Positions 35,312 to 43,307 of a DNA stretch of 64,000 bases are shown piece after piece; positions within the stretch are counted from its first letter, which is position 1, and every line of letters starts with the position of its first letter. The DNA is from Collinsella sp. OM04-5 (GTDB lineage: Bacteria > Actinomycetota > Coriobacteriia > Coriobacteriales > Coriobacteriaceae): NCBI RefSeq assembly GCF_003439125.1, contig NZ_QSUU01000008.1:66203-130202 (forward strand). The letters run 5' to 3'. The position numbers were made by a program, and so were the translations under genes. Under the pieces are notes generated by a model, which was given only the letters and a program-made list of their open reading frames with translations, made no database searches and was not told the DNA's origin.

Positions 35312-35794
35312 ATGCCACGAACGCTCTTTATTGATGCAGACGCCTGCCCGGTCACGCGCGAGTCGATTGACTGCGCGCGGCGGGCGGGCGTCGCCGTTGT
35401 TATCGCCGGCAACAGCACGCAAAACCTGGAACGGCACATTCGCCGCGACGACCCGCGCGATGCCGAGCACGCGCGACGCGGCTTTTGGGTCACGACGCTC
35501 GACGTGAGCGTGGGCGCCGACAGCGCCGACTTTGCCATTGTCGAACGCCTGCAGGCGGGCGACGTGGTCGTGACGCAGGACATTGGCTTGGCGAGCATGG
35601 TGCTCGGGCGCGATGCCGCCGCTATCGGTGTGCGCGGGCGCGTCTACGACAAAGCAACCATCGACATGCAGCTGTTTATTCGCCACGAGGAAAAGAAGGT
35701 ACGCCGCGCCGGCGGACGCACTCGCGGTCCGGCAGCATTTACCAGCGAAGACCGCGCCCGCTTTAAACGCAACCTCACCGAGCTGCTGCGCTAA
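35312..35794 (+). CDS. YaiI/YqxD family protein (DUF188)
   Basis: This 160-residue protein has the DUF188 opening LFIDADACPVTRESI, the core VTTLDVSVGADSADFAIVERLQAGDVVVTQDIGLA and the tail RHEEKKVRRAGGRTRGP. The D-D-D pattern recalls PIN-like nucleases, and the family is usually listed as uncharacterised. It starts immediately after the stop of the DUF308 gene with no own ribosome site visible beyond the upstream coding region, implying coupling. Confidence 0.9.
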   Translation: MPRTLFIDADACPVTRESIDCARRAGVAVVIAGNSTQNLERHIRRDDPRDAEHARRGFWVTTLDVSVGADSADFAIVERLQAGDVVVTQDIGLASMVLGRDAAAIGVRGRVYDKATIDMQLFIRHEEKKVRRAGGRTRGPAAFTSEDRARFKRNLTELLR

Positions 35795-35813
35795 CCAAGG
35801 TAGATTTTTGGGC

Positions 35814-36902
35814 TTAGAGACCAAAGGCGGAGAGAACGAGTCCCCAGCCGGCGCCGATGACGTACATCATGACCAGAAACAGGGCGTTTTCGCGAGCGCT
35901 GCGGTTGGTGCGGAACAGCACCAGGTAGCCCACGCCAGCGGAAATGAGCGTGCCGGCGAGCATCGGGGCCAGCTGCAGCGCGCCTTCCAGGTACAGCTGC
36001 GTAATGACTACGCTCGCTGAGCAGTTGGGGATCAGGCCGACAAGCGCCGAGCCCAGGACGGCGAGCGTCTCATTGCCGCGCAGGAACTGCTCGATTGCGG
36101 ACTCGCCAAAGGCCTCGAGGACGGCGACCAGAATCAACGTCACCAGGAAAATAAATGCCGATACCTGCACGGTATGCGAGATGGCGCTGCGGATAATCGA
36201 CAGGACAGGAGCGCCTTCGTGGGAGTGGGAGTGACCGTGGTCATGATGGTGTTCATGCTCGCCCTCATGTTCGTGATCGTGGCCATGTCCGTGTTCGTGC
36301 TCGTCCTCGTCTTCATCACAACCGCAATGGTCACGCTCGCACAACTCGTGGATATGGTCGGCGCTCACGCCCGCCTCGGCAACCTCGTCGATGATGTCAC
36401 CGCCAGTGTGGTCGTCGTGCGCACAGTTCACATGAGCCGGATTGGCAGCAGTCCCCAACACGGTACGGCGAATCGCCGCATGCGCGCGGGCATTACGACG
36501 AAGGCCGCGGATAGCCGCATCCACGATAAAGCCCGTGACCAGAGCGATCAGCGCCTTCGAGGCGAGCAGCATCGCCATGGTCTGCACGGGAACTTGCTCG
36601 GCGAGCAACAGCGGCAGCATCTCGTCTGAGGTCGAGAGGAACACCGCAACCAGCGTGCCCAGCGTCACGACGCGACCGGCGTACAGCGTGGCCGCCATGG
36701 CCGAAAAGCCGCACTGCGGCACCATGCCCAGCAACGAGCCAACCACGGGGCCGGCGGCGCCCGCGCGCTTGATAGCGCCGTTGACGCGGTCGCCCGCCAC
36801 ATGCTCCAGCGTCTCGAGGGCAAGATACGTCACCAACAAAAACGGCACCAGGGACAGCGTGTCCTTGCCGGCGTCGAGCAGAATATCAATCAGTAAATCC
36901 AT
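35814..36902 (-). CDS. Putative 10-TM heavy-metal exporter (ArsP_2 / putative manganese transporter type)
   Basis: The 362 residues have two bundles of about five helices, each with a conserved proline/Cys turn (GMVPQCGFSAMAATLY in the first, GLIPNCSASVVITQLYLEG in the second), as in the putative 10-TM metal exporter family. The bundles are separated by a cytoplasmic loop of about 90 residues extremely rich in His, Glu and Asp (about 188-229), likely to sense or chelate metal. The family has been linked to manganese, but the ion is not shown by the sequence. The gene converges with YaiI. Confidence 0.83.
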   Translation of the reverse strand: MDLLIDILLDAGKDTLSLVPFLLVTYLALETLEHVAGDRVNGAIKRAGAAGPVVGSLLGMVPQCGFSAMAATLYAGRVVTLGTLVAVFLSTSDEMLPLLLAEQVPVQTMAMLLASKALIALVTGFIVDAAIRGLRRNARAHAAIRRTVLGTAANPAHVNCAHDDHTGGDIIDEVAEAGVSADHIHELCERDHCGCDEDEDEHEHGHGHDHEHEGEHEHHHDHGHSHSHEGAPVLSIIRSAISHTVQVSAFIFLVTLILVAVLEAFGESAIEQFLRGNETLAVLGSALVGLIPNCSASVVITQLYLEGALQLAPMLAGTLISAGVGYLVLFRTNRSARENALFLVMMYVIGAGWGLVLSAFGL

Positions 36903-37073
36903 GACGGATGGAACCTTTCGTGTCTTTCGGCAACATTGTAAAAGTCCTAGCGGTCAACTAGGGTATTGTAGTTGTCCCGGGCGTTGTGCCAATAGTTGCC
37001 CATGGTAAACTATCATCTCGCCACAACTCAGTAACCCCGAGCCGCGCGACGCGGCCCGTCCAAGGAGCAGCCT

Positions 37074-38042
37074 ATGAACGTTTCGCAAGCACTCGAATAC
37101 GAGCGCCAGCCGTTTATCCCCATGTTTATCTATGGCGATCACGGCGCCATGGAGTCCGAGCGCCAGAAGGGCGAGGAGGCCCTCAAGGCGCTCGAAACCG
37201 AGTACTTTACCGCCGAGGGCGACCCCGGTTTCGACTTTGCCACCGTGCGCGACCTGGCCGACCGCAACCGCGACCTGTGCGACCAGATCGGCGAGGCGCG
37301 CCTGCGCAACGTGACGCCCGCGACGCTTTCGCGCGGCCTGTCCGATGCCGACACCTGCGCCGCCATCGGCAAGATGCAAAAGCGCACCGCCGCGTCGGTC
37401 ATGCGCGAGATCCGCGGCGACCGCGACGCGCTCGGCGTGGCCTACGCCCGTAAGCCCATCCAGGGCACCGTGCTCGGTATCGACATCGAGACCACCGGCC
37501 GTGCACCCGAACGCGGTTATATCATCAACGTCGGCTGGGAGATCATGGAACTCACCAGCGACGCCGTCCCGCACGATGCCGAGGCGCACTACTGTGGCCT
37601 GCCCGACATCTACCGCGGCGAGGATGTGCCGCTATCGAACATCCATCACATTACTTGGGACGACATCGACGGCAAAAAGCCGTTCCGCGAGAACAAGGAA
37701 CTGCAGAAGCAGCTGCTCAAGCTTATGAAGAAGTATCCCTATATGGCGCATAACGCCGCGTTCGAGGACAGCTGGTTCAAAATTCACCTGGACGGTTACG
37801 CCGAGGCGCGCCGTGCCGGCAAGATTATCGTCATCGATTCGCGCCAGATCTGCCGCAGCCTGGATGCCGACGTCCGCTCGCTCCCCCGCGAGTCCGCCCC
37901 CGCCGCGCTCGAGAACTGGGCGCGCCGCCGCGGAACCCTCGCCGCCGACGCCAACGAGCAGCATCTGGGTCTGGACGACACCGACCTCATGCTCCGCACG
38001 GTACAGGCCGAGTTCAACCTCAAGAACCTGTTTGCGAAATAA
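37074..38042 (+). CDS. DEDD-type 3'-5' exonuclease (DnaQ-like)
   Basis: Of 322 residues, the C-terminal 190 form an epsilon/RNase T-like exonuclease: motif I GIDIETTG at about 134-141, motif II AHNAAFEDSWF, and motif III LDDTDLM near the end, where D-x-x-D carries the final acidic ligand. The N-terminal 120 residues are helical, acidic and not recognised. The stretch YCGLPDIYRGEDVPLSNIHHIT, in the place of the usual V-x-P-x-x-x-I-x-x-x-x-x-x-x-H-G-I-T, is conserved in this group. AAGGAG precedes ATG 37074. Role in repair or RNA processing is undetermined. Confidence 0.87.
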   Translation: MNVSQALEYERQPFIPMFIYGDHGAMESERQKGEEALKALETEYFTAEGDPGFDFATVRDLADRNRDLCDQIGEARLRNVTPATLSRGLSDADTCAAIGKMQKRTAASVMREIRGDRDALGVAYARKPIQGTVLGIDIETTGRAPERGYIINVGWEIMELTSDAVPHDAEAHYCGLPDIYRGEDVPLSNIHHITWDDIDGKKPFRENKELQKQLLKLMKKYPYMAHNAAFEDSWFKIHLDGYAEARRAGKIIVIDSRQICRSLDADVRSLPRESAPAALENWARRRGTLAADANEQHLGLDDTDLMLRTVQAEFNLKNLFAK

Positions 38043-38108
38043 CCGATCCATCTGCGGGAGCGCCTGCCAGGCACAGCGCAATCCTCTGGGCGCACCGGCA
38101 CGCAGTAA

Positions 38109-38144
38109 ACTAGGGCGCAGCCTTATGGCTGCACCCTAGTTTTC
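38109..38144 (+). terminator. Rho-independent terminator of the exonuclease gene
   Basis: ACTAGGGCGCAGCC and GGCTGCACCCTAGT pair with one mismatch around a TTAT loop and are followed by TTTTC. Confidence 0.88.
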
Positions 38145-38189
38145 ATCAAAACAAGCAAATACGCGTGCTTCACACAGTCGACAGGTTGA

Positions 38190-38385
38190 CCCACCTACAT
38201 TTTTCGAGTTGTTCGGCCAGCTGAACCACTAGTCAAGGCCCCTTGAACCGCAATCGAGCGCTGTAGTCGCCTTTATTTCGCAACCAAGCCCCATAAATCT
38301 ACCTGAATCAATTCGAATAGGACATTGTAAACACACCATTCGTATAGGATAAGGCCGAATAACTCAAATTATGTTGGTGAGGCTT
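38190..38385. repeat. Inverted-repeat element upstream of the second AbiEi/VSR-like gene
   Basis: The left end CCACCTACATTTTTCGAG (38191-38208, continuing TTGTTCGGCCAG) recurs in inverted orientation at 38353-38384, where AAGGCCGAATAACTCAAATT is followed by ATGTTGGTGAG. A second inverted pair of the same words lies downstream of the gene at 39824-40044. The enclosed DNA differs between the two elements. Confidence 0.7.
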
Positions 38386-38414
38386 CTGGGCGTTCGGTAA
38401 AAACGCCCAGAAGC
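38382..38414. repeat. Perfect hairpin without T run
   Basis: GCTTCTGGGCGTT and AACGCCCAGAAGC are exact inverted arms with a seven-base loop. Neither side has a T run. The rest of 38415-38596 holds an eight-C run (38481-38488) and no recognised gene. Confidence 0.7.
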
Positions 38415-38596
38415 TACGAACCCGCAAATAAAGTTCACCAAAAAAGGCGCAGCTGGCAGAAACCTCCCCAGCCGAAGCTGCCCCCCCCTCAATACGACAG
38501 CTCAAAAACCCACCGTTCGCAGAAGATAAGCCGCGTCCCTATACCGTTGCCCGAAGTTTCGGGCACATGTGGCGTCCGCTATGCCATCATGCGCGT

Positions 38597-39805
38597 ATGG
38601 GAATCGTTCTGTCACATACTACAGCACGCGCTGTATACCAAACAGCCAACTCGCTCGCAAGCTACGCGACCGATCCCATACCTATGGAAAAGATCAGGGT
38701 GTCTGCGCCGACCACATCCGACCTGGAAGCGGCACGAGCATGGCTCAAAAGAAAGAATGTCGATTCTGAACGCATCCATGTGCTGACGTTTTCCAATAAT
38801 GCCAAAAGGCACCGCAAGGGCTGCATCTGCCACTGCACGCGCTATACGTTTGATGCAGAAAGCTACCTAGAACTCGAGCCGAACGTCTACATCGTCGATA
38901 TCAAGCTGTGCGCGTTAGAAGCAACAGCCGACCTCAACCTTTCGGAGCTCGTTGAGTATTACTTTGAAATCTGCGGCTCCTACGCGCTTGAAACGTCCAA
39001 CGAAACTCAATATCGCGAGCGCCCAGCCCTAACCAGCGTTGAAGAGCTCAGAGCCTTCTTTTCAGAGGCGTCGGGGTATCGTGGATCTAATAAAGCCCTT
39101 AAGGCACTTTCTTATGTACGCGAAGGCTGTCGCTCCCCACTCGAAACGGCGTTTGTCATGATGCTGACGATGCCCAAGTCAATGGGTGGCTTAGCCATAC
39201 GCGCTATCAAAACGGATTATCCGATCCCAGTCCCCAAAAGATACGCCGCCCTAACGCGACGGACGGTTTTCTACCTCGACGCGCTGCTCGAGAATTCGAT
39301 GACCGATATCGAATACAACGGCTTTTACCACGACGAGCCCGAGCAGCAATCAATTGACGAGGAACGCCGCAACACGCTGCGAAACATGGGATATGCCGTT
39401 ATCACAGTTACTCGTCATTCGTTTTTCAAGCAGTCCGCTTTTGGACGGGTCATGGAAGCGATTCGCATTCGCGAGAAGATCTGGCCTGGTCGACTCCCGG
39501 ATAACTTCACCATCCTGCAAGAAACTCTTCGTCAATTTGTCTTGCGGCGCTACTTCGAATACGGTCGCCGCGTCCTGGAGGCTCTCAAAGAAGAAGAGTC
39601 CGCCAAGCGCGAAATTGCAAGCCAATATCCGCAAGCTGATGACCCGAGCATCAACGATGTGCCCGAACCCGACGACATGCAACACGTCGGGGCCCTTGCT
39701 GAAGAAATCAATGGGCCTTGGGAATGCGACATGTCCGCAAAAATCGATGAAAACCGCACGGAAGACGACACGATTATTGATCTAATTGAGAATTCGCTCT
39801 TCTAA
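38597..39805 (+). CDS. AbiEi/VSR-endonuclease-like protein, copy 2
   Basis: The 402-residue protein is a divergent paralogue of 29241-30290. It opens MGIVLSHTTARAVYQ, parallel to MLCDISAFRYHRIPPQ in copy 1. It then has DLNLSELVEYYFEICGSY, a helix-rich linker, SPLETAFVMMLTMPKSMGG, and a VSR-like region ending IDEERRNTLRNMGYAVITVTRHSFF. A 100-residue acidic, helical tail is extra. The start at 38597 is chosen from alignment with copy 1; no good ribosome site is seen. It is AT-richer than the nearby exonuclease and is bracketed by inverted-repeat elements. Activity unknown. Confidence 0.65.
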   Translation: MGIVLSHTTARAVYQTANSLASYATDPIPMEKIRVSAPTTSDLEAARAWLKRKNVDSERIHVLTFSNNAKRHRKGCICHCTRYTFDAESYLELEPNVYIVDIKLCALEATADLNLSELVEYYFEICGSYALETSNETQYRERPALTSVEELRAFFSEASGYRGSNKALKALSYVREGCRSPLETAFVMMLTMPKSMGGLAIRAIKTDYPIPVPKRYAALTRRTVFYLDALLENSMTDIEYNGFYHDEPEQQSIDEERRNTLRNMGYAVITVTRHSFFKQSAFGRVMEAIRIREKIWPGRLPDNFTILQETLRQFVLRRYFEYGRRVLEALKEEESAKREIASQYPQADDPSINDVPEPDDMQHVGALAEEINGPWECDMSAKIDENRTEDDTIIDLIENSLF

Positions 39806-39823
39806 AGGCGGTCTCTGCGGATG

Positions 39824-40044
39824 TCCACCTACATTTTTCGACTTATTCGGCCACCTATGTGCCCGATTGGCCGCAGCAATGCTCAATATAACTTTAGATA
39901 AAACTGATTCTGCAGGAACTCCCGTAGAGAAAGAACTGATTCTCACGATATTTAACAAGATTAAGTACAAATATGAACAGTTCTAATGCTTCTCGAGGCG
40001 GCTTTCTTAGCATGCTGGCCGAACATCTCGAAATATGTTGGCGA
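39824..40044. repeat. Inverted-repeat element downstream of the second AbiEi/VSR-like gene
   Basis: CCACCTACATTTTTCGA at 39825-39841 (continuing CTTATTCGGCCA) reappears inverted at about 40014-40043 as GGCCGAACATCTCGAAATAT then GTTGGCGAG. It matches the element at 38190-38385 at both ends but not inside. The span 39806-40120 otherwise holds no convincing gene. Confidence 0.7.
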
Positions 40045-40120
40045 GCATTGCATCGATGCATCCCAACCCACAGAAAATCGCAGAGGCGGCAAGCAGTCAT
40101 CGAAATTATCGCAAATTGTA

Positions 40121-40148
40121 TTGACATATGAACATGCGCTCATATAAT
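40121..40148 (+). promoter_or_regulatory. Promoter of the metal-resistance operon
   Basis: TTGACA (40121-40126) and TATAAT (40143-40148) are both consensus boxes separated by 16 bases. The -10 box and spacer are covered by the operator, so a bound repressor would block polymerase. Confidence 0.88.
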
Positions 40149-40181
40149 CGGAAGTAAGTTATATGAGCGCATGTTCATATG
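40125..40181. promoter_or_regulatory. Double ArsR/SmtB-type operator
   Basis: Two 23-bp arms (40125-40147 and 40159-40181) are exact reverse complements, with an 11-bp gap. Each arm is itself an imperfect palindrome of the ATATGA-x-CA...TCATAT kind used by SmtB/CzrA repressors, so two repressor dimers could bind side by side. The right arm ends just before AAAGGA. Confidence 0.85.
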
Positions 40182-40194
40182 AAAGGATATTGCA

Positions 40195-40560
40195 ATGAGC
40201 ATCCGCGTTGATGAAACGAAACCCGACATCGAGGCCACCGAGCCCGCGATCCCCACCACCTGCTCGCCCGAGGACCTTCCCGACGAGGAGCTTCTCTACG
40301 ACCTCGCCGACCTGTTCAAGGTCTTCAGCGACACCACGCGCATCAAGATCCTCTACGCCCTCATGGGTCGCGAGCTCTGCGTGGCAGACATCGCCGAAGC
40401 GACCGAAACCTCGCAGTCGGCAGTATCGCACCAGCTGCGCACGCTTAAGCAGTCGCACCTGGTCAAGTTCCGGCGCGACGGGCGCAATATCCTCTACTCG
40501 CTTGCCGACGATCACGTCTATACCATGCTCAACCAAGGCATGAGCCACATCTGCGAATAG
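40195..40560 (+). CDS. ArsR/SmtB family metal-responsive repressor
   Basis: This 121-residue winged-helix repressor has its recognition helix in TSQSAVSHQLRTLKQSHLV (about 72-90). The C-terminal helix carries D105, H107, H118 and E121, the alpha-5 Zn-binding spacing of CzrA/SmtB. One cysteine (C62 in ELCVAD) remains of the alpha-3 site. This predicts response to Zn (possibly Co or Cd). It leads an operon with the HMA protein and P-type ATPase and is preceded by its own double operator. AAAGGA lies before the ATG. Confidence 0.93.
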   Translation: MSIRVDETKPDIEATEPAIPTTCSPEDLPDEELLYDLADLFKVFSDTTRIKILYALMGRELCVADIAEATETSQSAVSHQLRTLKQSHLVKFRRDGRNILYSLADDHVYTMLNQGMSHICE

Positions 40561-40622
40561 CGACCAACCACGGTACCAGCGCGGCCTGCACCCAAGCCGC
40601 AAAAACGGGAAAGGAACCCAAC

Positions 40623-40841
40623 ATGAAAAAGCAGTTTAAACTCGACGAGATCGACTGCGCCAACTGCGCGCGCGAGCTTCAGGACGAGCTGGCCAAGCTC
40701 GAGGGCGTCAAATCCGTGTCCGTCAACTTTATGACCCAGAAGCTGACGCTCGAGGCTGATGACGCCGAGTTCGACGAGGTCCTTGACCGCGTCGTGGAGT
40801 TCACCGCCGACGCCGAGCCGGACTGCGAGATCATTCTCTAG
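40623..40841 (+). CDS. Heavy-metal-associated (HMA) domain protein
   Basis: This 72-residue stand-alone HMA domain has DCANCARELQDEL, with the CxxC metal site at residues 12-15 and an Asp before it, as in Zn/Cd-type HMA domains (compare DCANC in ZntA). It is a metallochaperone or a detached N-terminal domain of the ATPase encoded next, which lacks one. GGAAAGGAA precedes the ATG. A third operator lies between this gene and the ATPase. Confidence 0.9.
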   Translation: MKKQFKLDEIDCANCARELQDELAKLEGVKSVSVNFMTQKLTLEADDAEFDEVLDRVVEFTADAEPDCEIIL

Positions 40842-40896
40842 CCCAGGTTCACGCCAATCTTCAGGGCCGCGCTTGCCGCGGCCTTTGCTCGCGAAA

Positions 40897-40917
40897 TTAT
40901 ATGAGCGAGTGTTCATA
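40897..40917. promoter_or_regulatory. Third ArsR-type operator, before the P-type ATPase
   Basis: TTATATGAGCG, then AGTGTTCATA, differs from the right arm of the main operator by only two bases. It lies 25 bases before the ATPase start and suggests an internal, separately repressed promoter. Confidence 0.78.
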
Positions 40918-40941
40918 CATTCAAATGGGAGGATACGAGTC

Positions 40942-42894
40942 ATGGCCACCGCCGACCCCAAAAAGAAAAAGAAGAAGCGCACGAAAAAAGAGTCACTCGA
41001 GCATAAACGCAGCCGTATCCTGGTAGCGCTAGGCATTTTTGCGGTGGTGTACGCCCTCGACGAGCTCGGTGCCCTCACTGCCACATTCGGCGAGCCCGGC
41101 GACATCTATGCCAGCTTTGTGCTGTTCCTCGTGCCGTTTTTGATCGCCGGCCATGACGTACTGCAAAAGGCATTTAACAACATCCGCCGCGGTAAGGCCT
41201 TCGACGAGAGTTTCCTTATGGCAGTCGCGACCATCGGTGCATTTGCCATGGTGCTCTTCCCCGACACCGACCCGCACATGGCCGAAGGTGCCGCTGTCAT
41301 GCTGTTCTACCAGGTCGGCGAGCTGTTCCAGGCATACGCCGTGGGCAAGAGCCGCAAGTCGATCAGTGCCATGATGGACATCGCGCCCGACTACGCTAAC
41401 GTCGAGCAGACCGACGGCACGCTCGAGCAGGTCTTCCCCGATGACATCACCGTCGGCACCGTCATCGTCGTCAAGCCCGGCGAGCGCGTGCCCATCGACG
41501 GCGTTATCGTCGAGGGCGAGACGCAACTCGACACCGCCTCGCTCACGGGAGAGTCGGTCCCCCACCCGGCCAAAACCGGAGACGATATCATCAGCGGCTG
41601 CATCAACATGACGGGCCTCATCCACGTGCGCACCACTAAGCCATTTGGCGAATCCACCGTCGCTCGTGTCCTAGAGCTCGTGGAAAACGCCAGCGAAAAG
41701 AAGGCACGTACCGAGAACTTCATCACGCGCTTTGCCCGCGTCTACACTCCCGCCGTCACTGGCGCCGCCGCGGTACTCGCGCTCGGCGGCGGCCTGGTGA
41801 CCGGCGCTTGGTCCGACTGGATCCTGCGCGGCCTGACCTTCCTCGTCGTCAGCTGCCCGTGCGCGCTGGTGATCAGCGTGCCGCTGAGCTTCTTTGGCGG
41901 CATCGGCGGCGCATCCAAGCTGGGCGTCCTTATCAAGGGTTCTAACTACCTCGAGACGCTCGCCGATGTGGACACCGTCGTCTTCGACAAAACCGGCACC
42001 CTCACGAACGGCACATTCTCGGTCGTCGCGGTGCACCCCGAGGCAGGCTATACCGAGCAGTCGCTGCTCGAAGTCGCGGCCCTTGCCGAGTCGTTCTCCG
42101 ACCATCCCATCGCGCAGTCGGTACGTACCGCCTTCCAGGGCGAGCTCGATCCCAAGCGCGTAACGGATTCCACTAATGACGCGGGCCACGGCGTGACGGC
42201 AACCATCGACGGCAAGCCCGTCGTCGTCGGCAACGCCAAGATGCTCGCCGCCACCGACATCGAAGCACCCAATTGCGAGGTCGTCGGCACCATTCTCCAC
42301 GTGCTGGTCGATGGCATCTATGCCGGCCATATCGTCATCGCCGACACCGTCAAGGCCGATGCCGAGCAAACGATTCGTGACCTGCACGCCGCCGGCGTTA
42401 AGCGCACCGTCATGCTCACGGGCGACCGCGGGGAAGTGGCGGCGTCCGTGGCCAAACAGCTCGGTCTCGACGAGTTCCATGCGCAGCTGTTGCCTGGTGA
42501 CAAGGTCGAGCGCGTCGAGGCACTGCTCGCGGCCGAATCGGGCAAGGGCAAGCTCGCCTTTGTCGGCGACGGTATCAACGACGCTCCTGTGCTTACGCGC
42601 GCCGATGTGGGCATTGCCATGGGCGCCATGGGCTCCGACGCCGCGATCGAGGCCGCCGACGTGGTGCTGATGGACGACAAGCCGTCCAACATTTCCCGCG
42701 CGATCCGCGTGGCGCGCAAGACCATGACGATCGTTTGGCAGAACATAATCTTTGCGCTGGGCATTAAGCTGCTGATTCTGGTGCTCGCGGCGCTCGGCAT
42801 CGCCAATATGTGGCTTGCCGTCTTTGGCGACGTGGGCGTGGCGATCATCGCCATCCTGAACGCCATGCGCGCGATGGGTGTCAAGAACCTGTAG
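40942..42894 (+). CDS. P1B-type heavy-metal-transporting ATPase (Zn/Cd/Pb type)
   Basis: This 650-residue pump exports divalent metal using ATP. Motifs are TGES at 202-205 (actuator), CPC at 305-307 in the metal-binding helix, DKTGT at 349-353 (phosphorylated Asp349), SDHP at 386-389 (P1B signature) and GDGINDAP at 542-549. The N-terminus lacks an HMA domain and instead has a Lys-rich segment (PKKKKKKRTKK). The ATG at 40942 follows GGGAGG; the longer upstream frame overlaps the HMA gene and is rejected. Zn/Cd is inferred from CPC together with the ArsR and HMA partners. Confidence 0.94.
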   Translation: MATADPKKKKKKRTKKESLEHKRSRILVALGIFAVVYALDELGALTATFGEPGDIYASFVLFLVPFLIAGHDVLQKAFNNIRRGKAFDESFLMAVATIGAFAMVLFPDTDPHMAEGAAVMLFYQVGELFQAYAVGKSRKSISAMMDIAPDYANVEQTDGTLEQVFPDDITVGTVIVVKPGERVPIDGVIVEGETQLDTASLTGESVPHPAKTGDDIISGCINMTGLIHVRTTKPFGESTVARVLELVENASEKKARTENFITRFARVYTPAVTGAAAVLALGGGLVTGAWSDWILRGLTFLVVSCPCALVISVPLSFFGGIGGASKLGVLIKGSNYLETLADVDTVVFDKTGTLTNGTFSVVAVHPEAGYTEQSLLEVAALAESFSDHPIAQSVRTAFQGELDPKRVTDSTNDAGHGVTATIDGKPVVVGNAKMLAATDIEAPNCEVVGTILHVLVDGIYAGHIVIADTVKADAEQTIRDLHAAGVKRTVMLTGDRGEVAASVAKQLGLDEFHAQLLPGDKVERVEALLAAESGKGKLAFVGDGINDAPVLTRADVGIAMGAMGSDAAIEAADVVLMDDKPSNISRAIRVARKTMTIVWQNIIFALGIKLLILVLAALGIANMWLAVFGDVGVAIIAILNAMRAMGVKNL

Positions 42895-42910
42895 CGCCTG
42901 TGGTCCCTCC

Positions 42911-43032
42911 GGCCGGGGCCGGGCTTGGTTTTGAAAACGTCCTCGCGCATGAGGCCCGTCTTTCCTGCTCCTGCGGAGCAACGGAAAGACGGGCCTCGCG
43001 GAATGTTTTCAAAACCAAGCCCGGACCCGGCC
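42911..43032. repeat. Large palindromic element, about 122 bp
   Basis: Outer arms 42911-42938 and 43005-43032 share CTTGGTTTTGAAAAC and its complement plus GC-rich ends. Inner arms GAGGCCCGTCTTTC (42951-42964) and GAAAGACGGGCCTC (42983-42996) are exact. The centre CTCCTGCGGAG is itself palindromic. It begins 17 bases after the ATPase stop and may act as terminator, but its size suggests a mobile palindrome or folded RNA. Confidence 0.85.
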
Positions 43033-43307
43033 TGCGGTGACGTTGCTGGCGGTTCTTGGGCATCGCTTGCTGGCGGGGTTCCTTGTCTGAGTTGGACTTA
43101 GTTGATGGGGCTACTGGTCCCGGTCGCTGTCCCGCGCCTTTGGCGCGTGACAGCGCGCCTCTTTGGGAACGCAGAGATGGCTCAGCTGTGGTGGCGTCGC
43201 GCACCGATTGCTCCACTTTGAACTGCGTCGGACTCGCTGTTGTTCGAATCCCCTATCCCCTTTCGCTGGTTCGCGTTTTGCGCGAACTCCGCACTATTGG
43301 GGGTCAA
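43033..43307. other. Intergenic stretch without a recognised gene
   Basis: It contains small hairpins (CGCGCCTTTGGCGCG at about 43134-43148; TTCGCGTTTTGCGCGAA at about 43270-43286) and a tRNA-like segment that does not fold (see rejected items). It lies between the metal ATPase palindrome and the end of the DtxR gene. Confidence 0.5.

Noticed and set aside
38481..38488. Eight-C run as a second phase-variation tract
   Set aside because: It lies more than 100 bases before the AbiEi-like start and not in a reading frame or clear promoter spacing; there is no mechanism to propose.
43160..43260. Possible tRNA gene (GATGGCTCAGCTG and TTGTTCGAATCC look like box A and box B)
   Set aside because: The sequence 5' of box A does not pair with anything after the T arm, the T stem itself does not pair, and no anticodon arm of five pairs was found.
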